NCBI GenBank assembly: GCA_022827045.1
Contig: JAJDTQ010000072.1
Span: forward strand, 1 to 7,542
Direction: 5' to 3'
Source: Candidatus Binatia bacterium
GTDB taxonomy: Bacteria > Desulfobacterota_B > Binatia > UBA9968 > JAJDTQ01
DNA length: 7,542 nucleotides
Shown here: one piece after another, positions 1 to 4,996 of the stretch
Position numbering within the stretch: the first letter of the stretch is position 1
Layout: every line of letters begins with the position of its first letter
Program-made: the position numbers and the translations under genes
The notes under the pieces: model-generated
The model's database searches: none
Told to the model about the DNA's origin: nothing
The model's input: only the letters and a program-made list of their open reading frames with translations

Positions 1-1224
1 TGGCGCGAGGACTTTCTCGCTGAAGCCTGGAGGCGGGTCCGCCGTAACGGTGGAGTTGCCGGGGTGGACGGAGAGACCTTCGCGGCTATCGAGTCATACG
101 GCGTGGGGCGCTGGCTTGGGGAACTGGCGCGGGAACTGAAGGATGGGACGTACACACCGAAGCCGGTGCGGCAGGTCCTTATCCCGAAGAAACAGCCCGG
201 CAAGCTCCGGCCATTGGGCATCCCCTGCATACGGGACCGGGTAGCGCAGACATCGGCGGTGCTGGTGCTAGAGCCGATCTTCGAAGCGGACCTGCAACCG
301 GAGCAGCACGCCTACAGGCCGGAGCGGAGCGCCCACGACGCGGTGAAACGTGTCTGGCGTCTCCTGTACAGGGGACACAACGAGGTGGTCGATTGCGACC
401 TGTCCAACTACTTCGGCGAGATACCGCACGCCGAGCTTCTTAAGAGCTTCGCACGGCGCATCAGCGACGGACGGATGCTCAGGCTCATCAAGGCGTGGCT
501 GGAAATGCCGGTGGAGGAGGACGACGGCAAGGGCGGCAAGCGCCGCACGAACCGGGCGCGCAAGGAGCGGAAGGGAACCCCGCAAGGGGCGCCGATCTCT
601 CCGTTGGCCAGCAACCTCTACATGCGGCGCTTCGTGTTGGGCTGGAAGGTGCTGGGCTATGCCCGGCGCTTCCGTTCTGAAATCGTGAACTACGCCGACG
701 ACCTCTGTGTGCTCGGCAAGGCCCCGGCGGCAGAGATGCTGGCGGCGGTGGAGCAGCTCACAGCGGGTTTGAAGCTTGCGGTCAACGAACGGAAAACCCG
801 ATGCTTGCGGTGCCCGGAGGAAGCGTTCGAGTTCCTCGGCTACCGCATCGGACGCATCCATCGCCCGACCGGCAAAGGCTCCTACATTGGAACCCGACCC
901 GGCAAGGCAAGCGTCCGGGGCATCTGCCGCAGGGTCAGCGAGATGACGGCGAAAGGACACGGCTGGTTGTCATCAGAGGTAATGGTGGAACGCCTGAACC
1001 GAACTATCATCGGGTGGGCAACCTACTACAGCCTCGGGCAAGTCAGCCCGGCCTATCGCGCAGTCGGAAACCACGCGGCCCGGCGGCTGCAACAGTGGCT
1101 CTGTCGGAAGCACAAGGTGAGAAGCGGGAAGACTGTGCACTTCCCGTTCCAGAGGCTCTACGACCAGTATGACCTCTTGCGCCTGACGCGGACGGCAATG
1201 GGCCTTCCGAGCGCGAAGGCATGA
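1..1224 (+). CDS. ltrA: Group II intron reverse transcriptase/maturase, 5' end outside window
   Basis: This is an intron-encoded protein that helps the intron RNA fold and splice and copies it into DNA targets. The frame is open from base 1, giving 407 visible residues; the GTG at 64 is internal, and the true start lies upstream of the window. Visible reverse transcriptase motifs in order are GKLRPLGIP, HAYRPERSAHDAV, VVDCDLSNYFGEIP with a catalytic Asp, GTPQGAPISPLASNL, the catalytic YADD (bases 691-702) and FEFLGYRIG. The maturase (X) domain follows, with LNRTIIGWATYYSLGQ. The protein ends soon after, so there is no C-terminal HNH endonuclease domain, as in several bacterial intron classes. 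A short basic insertion (GKGGKRRTNRARKERK) precedes the RT4 motif. The reading frame shows no stops or frameshifts, so the protein looks intact where visible. I cannot assign the intron class with confidence. Confidence 0.95.
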   Translation, partial: WREDFLAEAWRRVRRNGGVAGVDGETFAAIESYGVGRWLGELARELKDGTYTPKPVRQVLIPKKQPGKLRPLGIPCIRDRVAQTSAVLVLEPIFEADLQPEQHAYRPERSAHDAVKRVWRLLYRGHNEVVDCDLSNYFGEIPHAELLKSFARRISDGRMLRLIKAWLEMPVEEDDGKGGKRRTNRARKERKGTPQGAPISPLASNLYMRRFVLGWKVLGYARRFRSEIVNYADDLCVLGKAPAAEMLAAVEQLTAGLKLAVNERKTRCLRCPEEAFEFLGYRIGRIHRPTGKGSYIGTRPGKASVRGICRRVSEMTAKGHGWLSSEVMVERLNRTIIGWATYYSLGQVSPAYRAVGNHAARRLQQWLCRKHKVRSGKTVHFPFQRLYDQYDLLRLTRTAMGLPSAKA

Positions 1225-1234
1225 TCTCGTCCGA

Positions 1235-1267
1235 GAGCCGTGTGCGGGAAATCCGCACGCACGGTTC
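1235..1267 (+). ncRNA. Group II intron domain V (catalytic hairpin)
   Basis: This 33-nt hairpin is the catalytic core of the intron ribozyme. An 8-bp lower stem pairs 1235-1242 (GAGCCGTG) with 1260-1267 (CACGGTTC), including one G-U pair. A 2-nt bulge (CG, 1258-1259) follows. A 5-bp upper stem pairs 1243-1247 with 1253-1257, capped by GAAAT. The AGC catalytic triad is present at 1236-1238. It starts 11 nt after the stop codon of the maturase. All expected elements are intact, so the ribozyme core seen here looks functional. Confidence 0.93.
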
Positions 1268-1270
1268 GAT

Positions 1271-1373
1271 GAGCGAGGACTGGAAACGTGGCTATGGGAG
1301 CCGGACTGAGGCCCGGAGCGAAAGCGACGGACTAGCCACCGGACCCTAAAGTTGGCGCGCCAGTCCTCGACTC
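1271..1373 (+). ncRNA. Group II intron domain VI, extended, with bulged branch-point A
   Basis: Domain VI carries the adenosine that attacks the 5' splice site to form the lariat. The basal stem pairs 1271-1283 (GAGCGAGGACTGG) with 1360-1369 (CCAGTCCTCG) and 1371-1373 (CTC), leaving only A1370 unpaired as the bulge. The linker to domain V is 3 nt (1268-1270). The distal part is large. An inner stem pairs 1288-1293 (GTGGCT) with 1334-1339 (AGCCAC). Within it is a hairpin at 1313-1330 with a GAAA tetraloop and a tandem G-A internal loop. At about 103 nt it is well over the usual few tens of nucleotides for this domain. The base pairing is read directly; the branch-point role is inferred from the family. 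Confidence 0.82.
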
Positions 1374-1376
1374 TAC

Positions 1377-1567
1377 TCAAGAAACGTGCGGTGGGAACGT
1401 TCACGCTTCCCGGCCTGCTGAAGATCAAGGTGGTGCGCAAGCCCGCAACCAAGGCGCGCAAGATGATCTCGCCCTTCACCGGCCAGGAGATCACGGTGGC
1501 CGCGAAGCCCGCCTCGCGGGCGGTGAAGGTTCAGCCCCTGAGCGGGCTCAAGCGCATGACGGAGTAG
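1377..1567 (+). CDS. HU-family histone-like DNA-binding protein, 3' exon split by group II intron
   Basis: This is the C-terminal part, about 63 residues, of a nucleoid-associated DNA-bending protein. It begins LKKRAVGTFTLPGLLKI, the end of the helical dimerisation body and first beta strand. It continues with RKPATKARKMISPFTGQE, the DNA-binding arm region where HU proteins carry a (N/S)P-x-TG motif, and ends with a basic tail VKVQPLSGLKRM. The first codon is split by the intron: its first base would come from the 5' exon. No N-terminal helix pair precedes it; the sequence directly upstream is intron domain VI. A TTG at 1352 keeps the frame open but lies inside domain VI, so it is not a credible natural start. 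Production of full-length protein would depend on splicing. If splicing fails this is a broken gene. Confidence 0.82.
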
Positions 1568-1970
1568 GCTCTCTGGGCCGGCGGGAAGGGAGCACGGTTG
1601 AGCCGTTCGGATGGAGAGTGCGACGGTTGCCATTCACGTGCTGTTGCGGCGTGCGTGGCCCGATGCCTGCGGAGGTCGAAGATCCCACGGGGCATGGAAC
1701 TTCGCCGCCCTCTTGCGAGATCGGCTATCGCACCGAATCGGTCGCATCGACGCCATGGGGCGTCGGGAGATGCCGGGTTTGCGCAACGGAACAAAAACAA
1801 CGGCGGTGGACAGGCGGTGTTGACCATGTGTTGATCGTTCCGACGCGAATTCATCTGTCTTTCAAGAGGAACGTTTTACTTCTTTGTTTTCAGCTAGTTA
1901 CGGGAGGCGGGCTGTAGGGCAAAACCCTACACGGCCAAGTTTCAAACCCGCCCGCGCGGCCCCGAAACCG
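1568..1970. other. Intergenic region between convergent HU exon and rplS, no gene recognised
   Basis: About 400 bases with no convincing coding sequence: the short open frames on both strands overlap one another, have no recognisable protein motifs and lack clear ribosome binding sites. It holds a hairpin at 1748-1765 (CGACGCC / GGCGTCG around a 4-nt loop), an AT-rich patch at about 1850-1898 that stands out from the GC-rich surroundings, and a larger nested hairpin at 1906-1952. In several related gene orders rnhB follows rplS; nothing resembling it is seen here. Confidence 0.6.
1906..1952. repeat. Nested inverted repeat downstream of rplS, possible transcription end
   Basis: An inner 7-bp perfect stem pairs TGTAGGG (1913-1919) with CCCTACA (1925-1931) around the loop CAAAA. 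An outer 6-bp stem pairs GGCGGG (1906-1911) with CCCGCC (1947-1952). It lies 19 nt beyond the rplS stop in the direction of operon transcription. The minus-strand transcript has no U-run after it, so it is not a standard intrinsic terminator. It could stabilise the 3' end of the operon mRNA or slow converging polymerases; that role is inference. Confidence 0.45.
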
Positions 1971-2327
1971 TCAGCGCGACGCCCGCGGCCTGCGGTCTTC
2001 TTCCAGGCGGGCGCGCTTGCCCGAGAGGTTCCTGAGATAGTACAGCTTGGCTCTGCGGACCCGGCCCTGGGTGACGATCTCGACCTTCTCGATGCGCGGC
2101 GAGTGGAGCGGAAAGATGCGCTCCACGCCCACGCCGTAGGAGGTCTTGCGGACCACGAACGTCTCCCGGTTGCCGCTTCCGGAGATGGCGATCACCACGC
2201 CTTCGAAGACCTGTATGCGCTCCTTCTCGCCTTCCACGATGCGGACGTGGACACGGACCCGCTGTCCGGGCTTGAGCGCCGGCGTCTCCCGTGTCTGCTC
2301 CTGTTCGATCCGGTCAATGACGTTCAT
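1971..2327 (-). CDS. rplS: 50S ribosomal protein L19 (bL19)
   Basis: L19 is a structural protein of the large subunit located near the interface with the small subunit. The 118-residue product matches the family's usual length. It starts [11 protein letters not shown] and contains the conserved [53 protein letters not shown] and [20 protein letters not shown]. The ATG at 2327 is preceded by a strong Shine-Dalgarno sequence (GGAAGGGAG, 2334-2342); the frame is open further upstream, but that extension overlaps trmD and is not L19-like. It is the last gene of the operon, 35 nt after the trmD stop. Confidence 0.97.
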   Translation of the reverse strand: MNVIDRIEQEQTRETPALKPGQRVRVHVRIVEGEKERIQVFEGVVIAISGSGNRETFVVRKTSYGVGVERIFPLHSPRIEKVEIVTQGRVRRAKLYYLRNLSGKRARLEEDRRPRASR

Positions 2328-2362
2328 CTGTCGCTCCCTTCCATCCAGCGTGGTGTCCCGCG

Positions 2363-3622
2363 CTAGCGCCCCAGTATACGATCCAGCATGATGGCGGACG
2401 CAGCTCGTACGGAAAGATGATTGTAGTCGTCGCGTCCCGCGATGGGTTCCAGCACCAGGTCCGAGCGGGCGAAGACGGCATCCGCCAAGCCCCAGCCCGT
2501 GCCCAGGAGGATCATGCAGGGGATGTCGTCCTTTAATAGCATCTCCCGCATTTTTCCAAAAGTTATCGGCTCGTTCCCATGCCCCGACCGCGCGGAAGTC
2601 GCCACCAGGCGGGGGGCCGTGCCGCACTCCCGCGCGACGTCCGCCACCGCCTCGTCCAGGGTGCCGCGGAGACGGACCAGGGACAGGGCTTCCCTGCGGG
2701 TGCTGTTGTAGGAGCCGCCGTAGCCCCGTTCCCAGTGGTCGATGATCCTGGCCGCCAGTTTCTGCAGGGTCTCCACCGGGTTGACGACGTAGAAGCCCGC
2801 GGCCCCGTAGGTGCGGCAGGTGCGCGCGATGTCATGGATGTCGAGATTGGTGATGGACGAGGTGACGGTGTCGCCACGGCGGTCGGACACGGGGTAGTGC
2901 AGCAGCGCCACGTAGACCTTCCCTCGCGGCTTCAAGGCCCCGGAGGGCGCCTTCGCCAGCAGCTCCGGCCTGAGCCGGGTGGTCATCTCCACGCTCATGT
3001 CGTGGCGCCACCGGCGGATCTCCTCGTGGTCGCCCGAGAGCAGCACCGGCGGCACCTTCATGCCCCGGTATTCCGCCGGCCGGGTGTATTGCGGATATTC
3101 CAGCAGGCCCTCCGCGAACGAGTCCTCGCGCGCCGACTGCTCGTTCCCGAGGACCCCGGGCACCAACCGCGCCACTGTGTCGATGACGGCGAGGGCGGGT
3201 ATCTCGCCGCCGCTCAGGGTGTAGTCGCCGATGGACAGGATATCGTCGGTATAGCCCACCACCCGTTCGTCGACCCCTTCGTAGCGGCCGCAGACCAGGA
3301 CGATCTCCTCGTGGCGCGACATCGACGCGGCGACTTCGTGGTCGAACACCCGGCCCCGGGGCGACAGCAGCACCACCCGCGGGTTCTTGAGCTTGCGCCG
3401 GCAGTCCTCGATGGCTTCGATGAGCGGCTCGGGCTTCAGCACCATGCCCTGGCCGCCGCCGTAGGGATAATCGTCGGTGGTACGGTGCCGGTCCCGGGCA
3501 TATTGCCGCAGGTCCACCAGGTCGATGGTAACGAGTTGCCTGTCCCGCGCGCGCTTGAGGATGCTGTTGGCCAGCGGGGATTCGAAGATCTCCGGGAACA
3601 GCGTGATAACCGAAAAATGCAT
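2363..3622 (-). CDS. trmD: tRNA (guanine37-N1)-methyltransferase TrmD fused to a second SPOUT-like RNA methyltransferase domain
   Basis: The N-terminal part (residues 1 to about 225) is TrmD, which uses S-adenosylmethionine to make m1G37 in tRNAs and prevents +1 frameshifting. Diagnostic stretches are [54 protein letters not shown] (knot and cofactor loop) and [17 protein letters not shown] with the conserved catalytic-region Asp. After a short linker, residues 234-419 form a second domain with [48 protein letters not shown] and [17 protein letters not shown] recognise this as the SAM-dependent RNA methyltransferase family PF09936, usually a separate gene next to trmD in deltaproteobacteria. 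Its substrate is unknown to me. The frame is continuous with no frameshift. ATG at 3622 gives the canonical N-terminus; an in-frame GTG at 3655 would add 11 residues. Confidence 0.93.
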   Translation of the reverse strand: MHFSVITLFPEIFESPLANSILKRARDRQLVTIDLVDLRQYARDRHRTTDDYPYGGGQGMVLKPEPLIEAIEDCRRKLKNPRVVLLSPRGRVFDHEVAASMSRHEEIVLVCGRYEGVDERVVGYTDDILSIGDYTLSGGEIPALAVIDTVARLVPGVLGNEQSAREDSFAEGLLEYPQYTRPAEYRGMKVPPVLLSGDHEEIRRWRHDMSVEMTTRLRPELLAKAPSGALKPRGKVYVALLHYPVSDRRGDTVTSSITNLDIHDIARTCRTYGAAGFYVVNPVETLQKLAARIIDHWERGYGGSYNSTRREALSLVRLRGTLDEAVADVARECGTAPRLVATSARSGHGNEPITFGKMREMLLKDDIPCMILLGTGWGLADAVFARSDLVLEPIAGRDDYNHLSVRAASAIMLDRILGR

Positions 3623-3659
3623 GGCGAGCGGTTTGCCGGCGGCTGCGTTCGACACTGGG

Positions 3660-3744
3660 CCCTCACCCGGCCTTCGGCCACCCTCTCCCTCTGGGAGAGG
3701 GCCAATTTGACCCCCTCTCCCTCTGGGAGAGGGTCGGGGTGAGG
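3660..3744. repeat. REP-like double palindrome between rimM and trmD
   Basis: Two identical 21-bp palindromic units (CCCTCTCCC, TCT, GGGAGAGGG) lie at 3681-3701 and 3713-3733, 11 bp apart. They are framed by outer inverted arms, CCCTCACCC at 3660-3668 and GGGGTGAGGG at 3735-3744. A small GGCC-TTC-GGCC hairpin lies at 3669-3679. Repeats of this general style are dispersed in the intergenic regions of many bacterial genomes. It fills nearly the whole rimM-trmD gap, ending 2 nt from the rimM stop. In the operon mRNA it would fold into strong tandem hairpins just before trmD, which could tune trmD expression or mRNA decay (inference). Confidence 0.85.
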
Positions 3745-3746
3745 GT

Positions 3747-4259
3747 CTACAGATCCAGGAGCCCCTCGGGTGCGTCGATGGTGACCGTGCGCCGCACCAC
3801 GTCGATCTGCCGTACGAACTCCCTGACCGCGGGGATCAGGTGTTCCTTCCCCGGCGCGGCCACCACCAGCAGGTCGCCTCCCTGCGTGGGCCATATGCGG
3901 GTGATGGTGCCGATACGGTCCCCCTTGGCGTCCCTGACCTCGAACCCCACCACCTCCTGGTAGTAATACTCGGATCCGCCCAGAGGCGCCAGGGCGTCCT
4001 GGCGCACGGACACCCGGTAGCCCACCAGTTCCTGGGCCGCGTCCATGTCGTCCACGCCCCGGAGCTTGACCAGCACCACCGCCTTGTGGGGTTTGGCCTC
4101 GTCGACGGCAAGCGCAAGGCGGGTCTCGCCCCGCGCCAGGTCCAGTTCCCTGGTGGAATAGATCGTGCGGCCTTGCGGATTGAACAGCTTCAACCGCAGC
4201 CAGCCGGCCACGCCATGCGTGGCCACGATGTCGCCCAGCGCGATCTGGTTCTCGGACAA
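3747..4259 (-). CDS. rimM: Ribosome maturation factor RimM
   Basis: RimM assists 16S rRNA processing and assembly of the 30S head, binding ribosomal protein S19. The product is 170 residues, normal for the family. The N-terminal RimM domain shows IALGDIVATHGVAGWLRLKL and a mid-domain VVLVKLRGVDDMDAAQEL. The C-terminal PRC-barrel domain shows YYYQEVVGFEV, GDRIGTITRI and GDLLVVAAPGKEHLIPAV. The start chosen is TTG at 4259, because the conserved GDIVATHG motif begins only nine residues in and no ATG or GTG precedes it. No good Shine-Dalgarno sequence is visible (upstream is C-rich), so translation is probably coupled to khpA, whose stop is 15 nt before. Confidence 0.95.
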   Translation of the reverse strand: MSENQIALGDIVATHGVAGWLRLKLFNPQGRTIYSTRELDLARGETRLALAVDEAKPHKAVVLVKLRGVDDMDAAQELVGYRVSVRQDALAPLGGSEYYYQEVVGFEVRDAKGDRIGTITRIWPTQGGDLLVVAAPGKEHLIPAVREFVRQIDVVRRTVTIDAPEGLLDL

Positions 4260-4274
4260 TGGGGGGAGGGGCGG

Positions 4275-4511
4275 CTATTGTTCGTCGACGATCTCGAGAA
4301 CGACCTTGCGGTCGACTCTCGCGGCGGCGGCGGTCAGGATCGTGCGCAGGGACTTGGCGGTGCGTCCCTGTTTGCCGATGATCCGGCCCAGGTCCTCCTT
4401 GGCGACCTTGAGCTCGAAGACGGATGCGTCGTCGTTCTGCGTTTCCGTGACCTCGACTGCGTCGGGCTGGTCCACGATGGATCGCGCGAGATACTGTACC
4501 AGCTCCTTCAA
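4275..4511 (-). CDS. khpA: KH-domain RNA-binding protein KhpA
   Basis: A small single KH-domain RNA-binding protein of 78 residues, the usual size. The family partners with KhpB/Jag in several bacteria and binds many mRNAs; it commonly sits between rpsP and rimM, as here. The start of the domain is MKELVQYLARSIVDQPDAV. The signature loop is GRIIGKQGRTAKSLRTIL, with the GxxG loop reading GKQG. The start codon is TTG at 4511; no other start fits. A Shine-Dalgarno sequence (AGGAG) lies about 9 nt upstream. The gap to the rpsP stop is 19 nt, indicating co-transcription. Confidence 0.95.
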   Translation of the reverse strand: MKELVQYLARSIVDQPDAVEVTETQNDDASVFELKVAKEDLGRIIGKQGRTAKSLRTILTAAAARVDRKVVLEIVDEQ

Positions 4512-4530
4512 GAAACCTGTCTCCTGGCCG

Positions 4531-4794
4531 CTATGTCGCCGCGGCCGCGGCGGCTTCCTTGGCCGCCCGCTTCATGAGATTGCGCACGGTCTGCGTCGGT
4601 TGCGCTCCCTGCTTGATCCAACCGTCAACCTTTGCCTGGTCGAGCCGCAGCGCGGCATCGGGTGTGCGGGGGTCGTAGGTGCCCACCTGCTCGATGAACC
4701 TCCCGTCGCGGGGATTGCGGGCGTCCGCCACCACGATACGGTAGTACGGCCGCTTCTTGGCGCCGTGCCGGCTCAGCCTGATCTTCACGCTCAT
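4531..4794 (-). CDS. rpsP: 30S ribosomal protein S16 (bS16)
   Basis: S16 is a primary-to-secondary binding protein needed for assembly of the 30S subunit. The 87-residue product begins [20 protein letters not shown] and continues [20 protein letters not shown] and [13 protein letters not shown], all hallmarks of the family, and ends in an Ala-rich tail. ATG at 4794 is preceded by AAGGAAG about 9 nt upstream. The frame continues open upstream to 4941, but that part runs through the inverted-repeat element and has no S16 similarity, so the longer form is rejected. The MITE-like element lies just upstream, 29 nt from the start codon. Confidence 0.97.
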   Translation of the reverse strand: MSVKIRLSRHGAKKRPYYRIVVADARNPRDGRFIEQVGTYDPRTPDAALRLDQAKVDGWIKQGAQPTQTVRNLMKRAAKEAAAAAAT

Positions 4795-4823
4795 ATCTGG
4801 AATCTTCCTTCTCTTTGTTTTCT

Positions 4824-4988
4824 CTAGTGTCGTGTCCCGTGATTTCCTGCCATAATTTGCTTGTCTTTTTCGCCGTCGGCTGCGTTGCTCTTCCTCGCGT
4901 GGTACCCGCCACTGCTCGTCATCGCGCCTTGCCGACGACAAAAAATCCTGCGCAACTTATGGCAGGAAATCACGGGACACGACACTAG
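4824..4988. mobile_element. MITE-like element with perfect 32-bp terminal inverted repeats and CTAG ends
   Basis: The arm at 4824-4855 (beginning CTAGTGTCGTGTCCCG, ending CCATAA) is the exact reverse complement of 4957-4988. A second imperfect pairing lies further in: 4866-4880 matches the reverse complement of 4931-4945 at 13 of 15 positions. The element is 165 bp and has no transposase gene. Both ends read CTAG, the target preferred by IS630/Tc1-mariner type elements, which duplicate TA. That suggests a non-autonomous derivative mobilised in trans (inference). It occupies nearly all of the ffh-rpsP gap: its right end is 8 nt from the ffh stop. Transcribed as part of the operon, it would form a long hairpin. 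Confidence 0.85.
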
Positions 4989-4996
4989 TTTCTAGT

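Larger units (their letters stand above)
1..1376 (+). mobile_element. Group II intron, 3' portion (5' end outside window)
   Basis: A retroelement inserted in sense orientation into an HU-family gene. The window shows the intron-encoded protein, which lies in domain IV, then domain V (1235-1267), a 3-nt linker and domain VI (1271-1373). The 3' boundary is inferred at 1376/1377: the intron would end in AC, as bacterial group II introns usually end in A plus a pyrimidine, and the bulged A1370 would be the seventh base from the end, close to the usual position. The HU reading frame resumes immediately after. Domains I-III, the exon-binding sites and the 5' junction are upstream of the window. Confidence 0.9.

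Noticed and set aside
1352..1567. TTG at 1352 as start of a complete 71-aa protein
   Set aside because: The first eight to nine codons lie in intron domain VI pairing sequence, and the HU N-terminal helices are missing; this is a 3' exon.
1598..1917. Overlapping short open frames in the intergenic region
   Set aside because: Several mutually overlapping frames on both strands with no recognisable motif or ribosome binding site; no reason to favour any.
2328..2627. N-terminal extension of rplS into trmD
   Set aside because: The extension overlaps the TrmD coding sequence in another frame and bears no L19 similarity; ATG at 2327 with a strong Shine-Dalgarno is the right start.
3681..3733. Two-unit repeat considered as a minimal CRISPR array
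   Set aside because: The units are perfect short palindromes only 11 bp apart inside outer inverted arms, with no spacer-sized gaps and no cas genes; a REP-like repeat explains it.
2579..3742. Long plus-strand open frame (387 codons) opposite trmD
   Set aside because: It is antisense to the well-recognised TrmD fusion and is rich in Arg, Gly, His and Gln, as expected from the reverse frame of a GC-rich gene; no motif is recognisable.
4795..4941. N-terminal extension of rpsP to 136 codons
   Set aside because: The added 49 codons run through the inverted-repeat element, are very Arg-rich and precede the canonical MSVKIRL start, which has its own ribosome binding site.
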